A DNA stretch of 64,000 nt, from positions 41,947,382 to 42,011,381 of the forward strand of contig NC_061863.1 in the NCBI RefSeq assembly GCF_907164915.1, given 5' to 3'. Shown piece after piece: positions 58,082 to 64,000 of this stretch (position 1 is its first letter; the number at the start of each line of letters is the position of its first letter). The position numbers were made by a program, and so were the translations under genes. The stretch comes from Impatiens glandulifera. Lineage: Eukaryota > Streptophyta > Magnoliopsida > Ericales > Balsaminaceae. The notes beneath the pieces were generated by a model, which saw only the letters and a list, made by a program, of their open reading frames with translations, was not told the origin of the DNA and made no database searches.

Positions 58082-58309
58082 TTCTAGTACGTTTTTATTG
58101 GTTGTTTCGATTGAAAACAGGTTTATCAATTCATTGAGTACGTTTTCATTTGAATTTAAAACAGATTGTTTGGATGATTAGTTTGGTTGAGAATTTTGTA
58201 ATGATAATGATCATTTCCTGTATGTGGCATTTGTTTTATTATTGATATATTGGTTTGGCTGAACAAGTTTTTGTTGCGCACAAAACAATCGGCCTATTTT
58301 ATACATTTT

Positions 58310-58925
58310 GTAATGAAAAACCGAAAGTTAATGGAAATATTTCGGTTTTTCTTCATAGAAAAAACCAAGAGTTATATGGAAAGCTTTCGGGTGTTCCTTT
58401 GAAGAAAAATCGAAAGTTCTTCATAAACCTCTCGGTTTTGTATCAAAGGGAAAAACCGAAAGTTAAATGGAAAACTTTCTGTTTTTCCATTTGAAGAAAC
58501 ACCGAAAGTTCTTCATAAACCTCTCGCTTTTGTATCAAAGGGAAAAACTGAAAGTTAATTGTAAAACTTTCGGTTTTTCCCTTTGGAGAAAACCGAAAGT
58601 TAATTAGAAAACTTTCAGTATTTCCCTTTGGTGAAAAAACGAAAATTAATTAGAAAACTTTTGGTTTTTCCTTCTGATGAAAAACTAAAAGTTAATTAGA
58701 AAACTTTCGTTTTTTCTCCAAAGAGAAAAACCGAAAGTTTTACAATTAACTTTCGGTTTTTCTCCCGGGTATCTAAACCGAAAATTCTATTATATCTCTT
58801 GGTAAACGCCCAATTGTTTTTAACGAAAGAGTCAATACCGAGGAATGGCGAGAGTTACCTAAACTTTCGGTATTGGGTCTATAGCGAAAAATATAGGGTC
58901 AAAACCGAGAGTTTTTAGTCTCATT
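58310..58925. repeat. 3' subterminal hairpin array, copy 2
   Basis: Counterpart of 28870-29490, nearly identical. Confidence 0.85.
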
Positions 58926-59010
58926 TTTTTATCCCTTTTTCACCCGTGAACAAATATATATATAAACATAAACACCTAAAAAACCAGGGTTTGCATCACA
59001 ATCCCTTTTG

Positions 59011-59013
<3 letters not shown>

Positions 59014-59095
<82 letters not shown>
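59014..59095. repeat. (TA)n microsatellite, copy 2
   Basis: About 41 TA units, against about 43 in copy 1. Confidence 0.95.
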
Positions 59096-59098
<3 letters not shown>

Positions 59099-59123
59099 GC
59101 ATATCTTAGGAAACACGTATGTA

Positions 59124-59333
59124 CTACTGCAAAGGAGGTAGAGGGACGACGACGGAAAGAGGAGGTGGAGGAGGATGCTGCCACTGGTAAATTAGCATGA
59201 AGACAACGATGCCAAAAAAGAATATTAAAGTCAAAATAATTCTGACCAGGTATGGAATCAGTTTATTGTGTTCGGATTTAGAAGGATTACAACGATACTC
59301 ATACGATTGCACTTGTGGGGAAGAAGCCGACAT
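59124..59333 (-). CDS. Small single-pass membrane peptide, unit 2, intact form
   Basis: 69 residues, the longest undamaged member of the family: MSASSPQVQSYEYRCNPSK, a charged SKSEHNK, a transmembrane segment (LIPYLVRIILTLIFFFGIVV), then MLIYQWQHPPPPPLSVVV and PLPPLQ-stop. Predicted topology is a short Ser/Tyr/Pro N-tail, one helix and a Pro-rich C-tail. Unit 1 (both copies) stops one codon after LIYQ and copy 1 of unit 2 stops at the Gln. Not recognised as a known family. The start is supported by conservation of the ATG in all units. Confidence 0.5.
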   Translation of the reverse strand: MSASSPQVQSYEYRCNPSKSEHNKLIPYLVRIILTLIFFFGIVVFMLIYQWQHPPPPPLSVVVPLPPLQ

Positions 59334-60567
59334 TTGAAGATTGTTTGAAGGATTAGAAAAAAACAGTGTCTATTGTTTAATGTTCAACCGGGGAGAGAGA
59401 AAGCATTGAGATGAAGTAAAGAAAAAACTCTCTCGAAAAGTATTGCTCTTTTGGGGTTATAAGCATTATTAATTTTAATTATATATTTTATATTTATAAA
59501 ATAAAGTAATTAATGAATTTAAAAAGAAAGGATTAATTAATAAATTTAGAGAGGATGAATAATAATTAGTGAGGTTATAATAAGTTTAGATAGTATAAAT
59601 TAGTATTTTAGAAAGAAAAAAATATGTATTGTTGGAAAATTGTTTAAAATTGGATAGTCAAGGAATTATCCTTTTTCTAAACCTGGTTTGTTTGGGAATT
59701 TTAATTATTCATTAGAGGGGAATTGACACTATAAATAATAAAAAAGATAGCTAGGGATGGAGACATACACGCTTTGCATCATCAATATGTCTTCTTCTAA
59801 ATAAAACAATTTATAATTTTAAAAATATAATAAATTAAATAGTCATAACTTTTCATATATTTGGACAATTATATTTTGGAAAGAGGCATATAAATACCAT
59901 ATATTTTTTTCTTTTTTATTTATTTATTGATTTTAATTACCATTTAATTCACTGCTCTCATTAGTAGTTTTGTTTTGGTTATTTAAATGACTTTTAACTA
60001 TTTTTAAATAATTGTGTATAAATAATTAAAAAATTATTATAATAAATAAAAAAAAATTAACAAGCTTAAGCAATTAATTAAGCACTTAATATAAATAGAT
60101 ATAAAAAAAAGAAAATCATCTAAAAAATTTAGGTTTAAATATAAGGATTCATCGGCAAAACAATTTTTATATAATTTATAAATTATTTTTAAAAAATTGA
60201 TATGTATTCATTTTGAGAAATAAATTATTTTTTAAAATTATTTTAAATATATTAATATATAATGATAAAATTTTTAAATATTTTTATTATTTAATTTAGA
60301 AGGTTTAATTTTAATTATATATAATATATAAAATTAAGTAAAAATAAATATACGTTATATTAATATTTTGTAATATATTTTAATTAATGTATGTATTTAT
60401 TAATTTTAGTCATATTTATAAAATAAATAATTAATGAGTTTAGTTTTGTAGATGAGTAATTAATAAATTAATTAATCATTTAGAGGGAGAGGGAGATGTC
60501 TAATTTAGAGGATGGTGGTTTGAAATGTTGGAAAGATTTAAAATATCTAGTTTATGTAAATCAAATC

Positions 60568-60789
60568 CTAAAGAGGTTTAAAGAATTGGGAGGAGGAGGA
60601 GGAGGAGGAGGAGGAGGAGGAGGAGGAGGAGGAGGAGGAGGAGGAGGAGGAGGAGGAGGAGGAGGAGGAGGAGGAGGAGGAGGAGGAGGAGGAGAAAAAA
60701 ACAATTGAGATCAGGATTAGATTCAGTATATTCATTTTGTGTTTAGAATGAACAAAACCATACGGTTGCATTTGTGGAGAATTCGACAT
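60568..60789 (-). CDS. Small membrane peptide with poly-Ser tail, unit 3, copy 2
   Basis: 73 residues: MSNSPQMQPYGFVHSKHK, MNILNLILISIVFF, about 34 Ser from (TCC)n, QFFKPL. Compared with copy 1 it has several substitutions, and its poly-T run is 3 shorter (7 against 10), which removes one Phe but keeps the Ser frame. Confidence 0.4.
   Translation of the reverse strand: MSNSPQMQPYGFVHSKHKMNILNLILISIVFFSSSSSSSSSSSSSSSSSSSSSSSSSSSSSSSSSSSQFFKPL
60590..60693. repeat. (GGA)n microsatellite, copy 2
   Basis: About 34 units, in frame with the unit 3 peptide on the minus strand. Confidence 0.95.
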
Positions 60790-61839
60790 TGAAGATTGTT
60801 TTAGAGGTGAAAAAAAAACTGAGAAGCTTCTTGTTTAATCGTTAATGTTCATCGGAGAGAGCATTCAGATGATGGAAATGGGTATCTTGTCTTTGGATGC
60901 CTTTTTATGCCAGGCCCCGTTTGGTTTGGTATATAAATATTTCTTTTTAATATTCATTAACAAAATAATTAAATAGGGGTATATATTAAACAAGTCTTTT
61001 TTATTCTGATGGTATTGTAGATAGACTTTATAAGGTAGGTCAGATTGTCCACTTATTTTTATTTATTTTAAAATTACATTTATATAATTAATAATAATTT
61101 AATTCAAAACAAGGTAAATAGTTTGATTGGTTTATTTAAATAAACTAATATTATTATTGGTCATTTCTCTCGTATTCAATATAACAATTTTATTTTGATT
61201 TGAAAGTCGATATTTAAATAAATGTGATAATTAAGAGGCAACAAAGGTTGTATGTTTTTCAGCTTTTTCATTTGGTTTGTTGATCCACTCCATGTTTGAG
61301 AGACAAACATGAGTTTATTTTTATTTTTATTTTACTAACAAGTAACCTATTCACTTTTAAACTATAAAAAATTATAAACTTCTAATTTAGTACAAAACAA
61401 ACCTTTCACTTAATTTTATTCAACTTACTATTTCAGTCATAATCATATTCTTTATTTTTCTTTCTTTAAAGAAAAAGTGAAACACAAACACAATCCAAAT
61501 GTAAACTATACTACTAACCTTATTTGAAAACGTGAATCTGATTTGAACCCAAAAAAAGTATTATTTTTTTTAAAACTTTCTCTTAATTATATATATTAAT
61601 AAATTGAAAATATAACTTTTATTTAAATTCAGTATTATATATGTGGTAAGGTTTAAAAACATAATGATTAAAATACTTAAATATACAATAATGATAAATT
61701 GTAGGTGCGTTCAAAATGGAATTAGAGTGTAAATAAATTATAAAGATTATATTAGGTGAGAAAAAGTTGAGGAAGAAGACAAATATGATATATAGCAATA
61801 TTGAATGGAATAAAAAAAAATATTCATTAACTAGAAGAT

Positions 61840-61968
61840 GTACTTTAATTTATATATTAGGAGGAGGAGAAAAAAAAAAACAATTGAGAACAGGATTGGA
61901 ATCAGTATATTCATTTTGTGTTTAGAATGATCAAAACTATATGGTTGCATTTGTGGAGAATACGACAT
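61840..61968 (-). CDS. Small membrane peptide, unit 4, copy 2 (tail frame changed)
   Basis: Starts MSYSPQMQPYSFDHSKHK, then MNILIPILFSIVFFF. The poly-T run is 11 here, so the TCC codons are read as CTC and the tail becomes LLLLIYKLKYIF before TAG. Doubtful as a gene. Confidence 0.3.
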
Positions 61969-63139
61969 TGAAGATTGTTTGAGAGATGAGAAAAAAAAAT
62001 GAGAAGCCTCTTGTTTAATAGTTAATGTTCATCGGAGAGAGAGAGCATTCAGATGATGGAAATGAGTATCCTGTCTTTGGATGCCTTTTTTTTTACGGGC
62101 CCGTTTGGCTTGGTATATAAATATTTCTCTTTAATATTCATTAACAAAATAATTAAATAGGGTTATATATTAAACAAGTCTTTTTTTTTTCGATGATATG
62201 TAGATAGACTTTATAAGGTATGTCAGATTCTCCACTTATTTTTATTTATTTTAAAATTACATTTATATAATTAATAATAATTTAATTCAAAACAAGTTAA
62301 AATAGTTTAATTGGTTTATTTAAATAAACTGATATATTATTATTATTTTTTAAATAGTTTATTAACATTAATATTATATAATTGTCTTCTCAAGGGTCTT
62401 ACTAATATGTTTTTGACAATAATTTTATGTTTTTCTCCTTGCTCTTTTTTTTTTAATATTTTTATCAAATTAGATTGAAATCCATTAAATTAGACTTTCA
62501 TATTTTCTTTATTTATATAATAGTGTTCACTTGTTTAAAACCTAACTAATTTAATTTCACATTATTTTTAACCTAATTTTTTTTAACTATATAATTTCAA
62601 ATGTATAATTTATTTTTTAAATCGAATGATCTTATCAATTTTTAGATTTCGAATATTTATTTTATAAGATATTTATATTTATTTTAATCTAAATAAGTAA
62701 TTTTTCATAAACTATAACTAACATTTTTTTTGAATAACCCATAATTATAAAAATATCATGACTTTATTTTGAACAAGACCTTAATTAGTAAAAGATTATT
62801 AATTGTCAAACATTTTATCTTTCATTGCACATGTTGAAATTCTTCAAAAGTCAAAATGATAGTCATTATAATTAATTTCACATCTTTGTATTGGTCAGAA
62901 AAAAATTGGAATCAGTTCATGATATGCTTTTTTTTAGTATATATTTTAAGCTACAATAATTGTAAACATTTGAAGAAAAAATTATTCAATAAAAACAAGT
63001 TCATTTATTTATTTTTGTTTGTGTAAAACATACTAACATTGATTATTCTTTTGTTTAAAAAGGTAACTAACCCTTTTTTTCAATATTAAATGTTATACCA
63101 AAAAAAGAAACAAAATAAATGTTTTCCTAGAAAGCTGTG

Positions 63140-63278
63140 TAATTTGATAGTAGTAGGAGGAGGAGTAGTAGGAGATGGAGGAGGAATAAAAATTGAGAAT
63201 AGGATTGGATTCAGTATATTCATTTTGTGTTTAGAATGATCAAAACAATATGGTTGCATTTATGGAGAATCCGACATT
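63140..63278 (-). pseudogene. Small membrane peptide, unit 5, copy 2, broken
   Basis: Same CAA to TAA stop in the MSxSPQ signature as in copy 1, so the break predates the duplication. Confidence 0.5.
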
Positions 63279-64000
63279 GAAGATTGTTTGAGAGATGAGA
63301 AAATAAACTGAGAAGCCTCTTGTTTAATGGTTAATGTTCATCGGAGAGAGAGAGCAATCAGATGAGGGAAATGGGTATCCTGTCTTTGGATGCATTTTTA
63401 TGCCAGGCCCCGTTTGGCTTGGTATATAAATACTTCTCTTTAATATTCATTAACAAAATAATTAAATAGGGTTATATATTAAACAAGTTTTTTTTTGTTC
63501 CGATGGTATTGTAGATAGACTTTCTAAGGTAGGTCAGATTATCAACCCGGTGTCCACTTATTTTTATTTATTTTAAAATTACATTTATATAATTAATAAT
63601 AATTTAATTCAAAACAAGTTAAAATAAGGGTCTACTAATATGTTTTTGACAATAATTTTGTGTTTTTCTCCTTGGTTTTATGCTCTTTTTTTAAAATATT
63701 TTTACCAAATTAGATTGAAATCCACTAAATTAGACTTTCATATTTTCTTTATTTATATAATAGTGTTCACTTGTTTAAAACCTAACTAATTTAATTTCAC
63801 ATTTTTTTAACCTAATTTTTTTTTAACTATATAATTTAAAATGTATAAATTTGTTTTTTAAATCGAATGATCTTATCAATTTTTAGATTTCGAATATTTA
63901 TTTTATAAGGGTATTCGTGGAACGATTAATATGTTCATTTATTATTTGTAATAGTGTAATACATGTAATCTTTACAGCCTACGGGAAAAAAAAATCCAAG

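Larger units (their letters stand above)
54140..58948 (+). mobile_element. En/Spm-like transposon 2 with both hairpin ends
   Basis: 5' hairpins at 54150-55060, first exon or leader 55078-55365, coding exons 56319-58081, 3' hairpins 58310-58925. It lies head to tail after remnant 1. Its limits are inferred from the hairpin arrays and from resumption of unit 2 homology near 58948; no target duplication or CACTA end was seen. Confidence 0.65.
60496..63930. repeat. Tandem units 3 to 5, copy 2
   Basis: Counterpart of 31060-34505 with the same three-unit organisation; GATTCAGTATATTC-like markers recur near 60719, 61909 and 63209. Confidence 0.85.
41940..64000. repeat. Large direct duplication, copy 2 (runs off the window)
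   Basis: Collinear with 15021-34593. The offset is 26,919 at the start, about 27,033 before the copy 1 deletion, 29,434 after it and about 29,407 at the end. Differences are scattered substitutions, small indels, microsatellite length changes and the 2,401 bp retained here. Confidence 0.93.

Noticed and set aside
58996..59184. Ile-Tyr repeat frame
   Set aside because: Translation of the (TA)n microsatellite in a shadow phase.

Overview
The window is nuclear DNA from a flowering plant, most likely a eudicot; I cannot name the species. It is very AT-rich and is built almost entirely from mobile elements, element remnants, tandem repeats and pseudogenes. I see no complete ordinary host gene. 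Evidence for a plant: Ty1/copia and Ty3/gypsy retrotransposons primed by initiator tRNA-Met, Mutator-like and hAT MITEs, an En/Spm-type plant transposase (Transposase_24-like) gene, pseudogenes of CASP-like family 5 and histone H4, and an inserted piece of the chloroplast gene ycf3.

Layout. (1) 297-3035: a tandem array of ~825-bp units, each holding a decayed three-exon CASPL5-like pseudogene. (2) 3188-14637: one 11.45-kb Mutator-like element with ~150-bp terminal inverted repeats and a perfect 9-bp target duplication. It carries a histone H4 pseudogene and was hit by a Ty3/gypsy element (3874-14030), which was itself hit inside its integrase by a Ty1/copia element (5441-10144). LTR divergence agrees with that order. 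(3) 15021-34593: first copy of a large duplicated block. (4) 34600-41939: a truncated copia reverse transcriptase fragment, a ~685-bp tandem repeat, and AT-rich DNA. (5) 41940-64000: second copy of the block, same orientation, running off the window end. The simplest reading is a direct tandem duplication with a ~26.9-kb unit and its junction at 41939/41940.

Each copy of the block holds, in order: a Pack-MULE-like element with an exon-like insert; a dimeric Mutator-type MITE full of telomere-like AAACCCTAA motifs; a perfect hAT MITE; a ycf3 exon 2 fragment; a family of tandem minus-strand units encoding tiny single-pass membrane peptides whose tails are partly written by microsatellites; and, between two of those units, two related transposon genes embedded in arrays of palindromic CGAAAGTTT/AAACTTTCG hairpins. 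The first transposon gene looks like an internal-deletion derivative of the second that keeps only the N-terminus and the C-terminal coiled coil. No standard CACTA termini are visible.

The two block copies are nearly identical but differ usefully. Copy 1 lost 2,401 bp with GTG microhomology at the break, which removed the promoter side of the second transposon gene and eight hairpins. Microsatellites differ strongly in length. Several reading frames are open in one copy only; the best preserved membrane-peptide gene is at 59124-59333.
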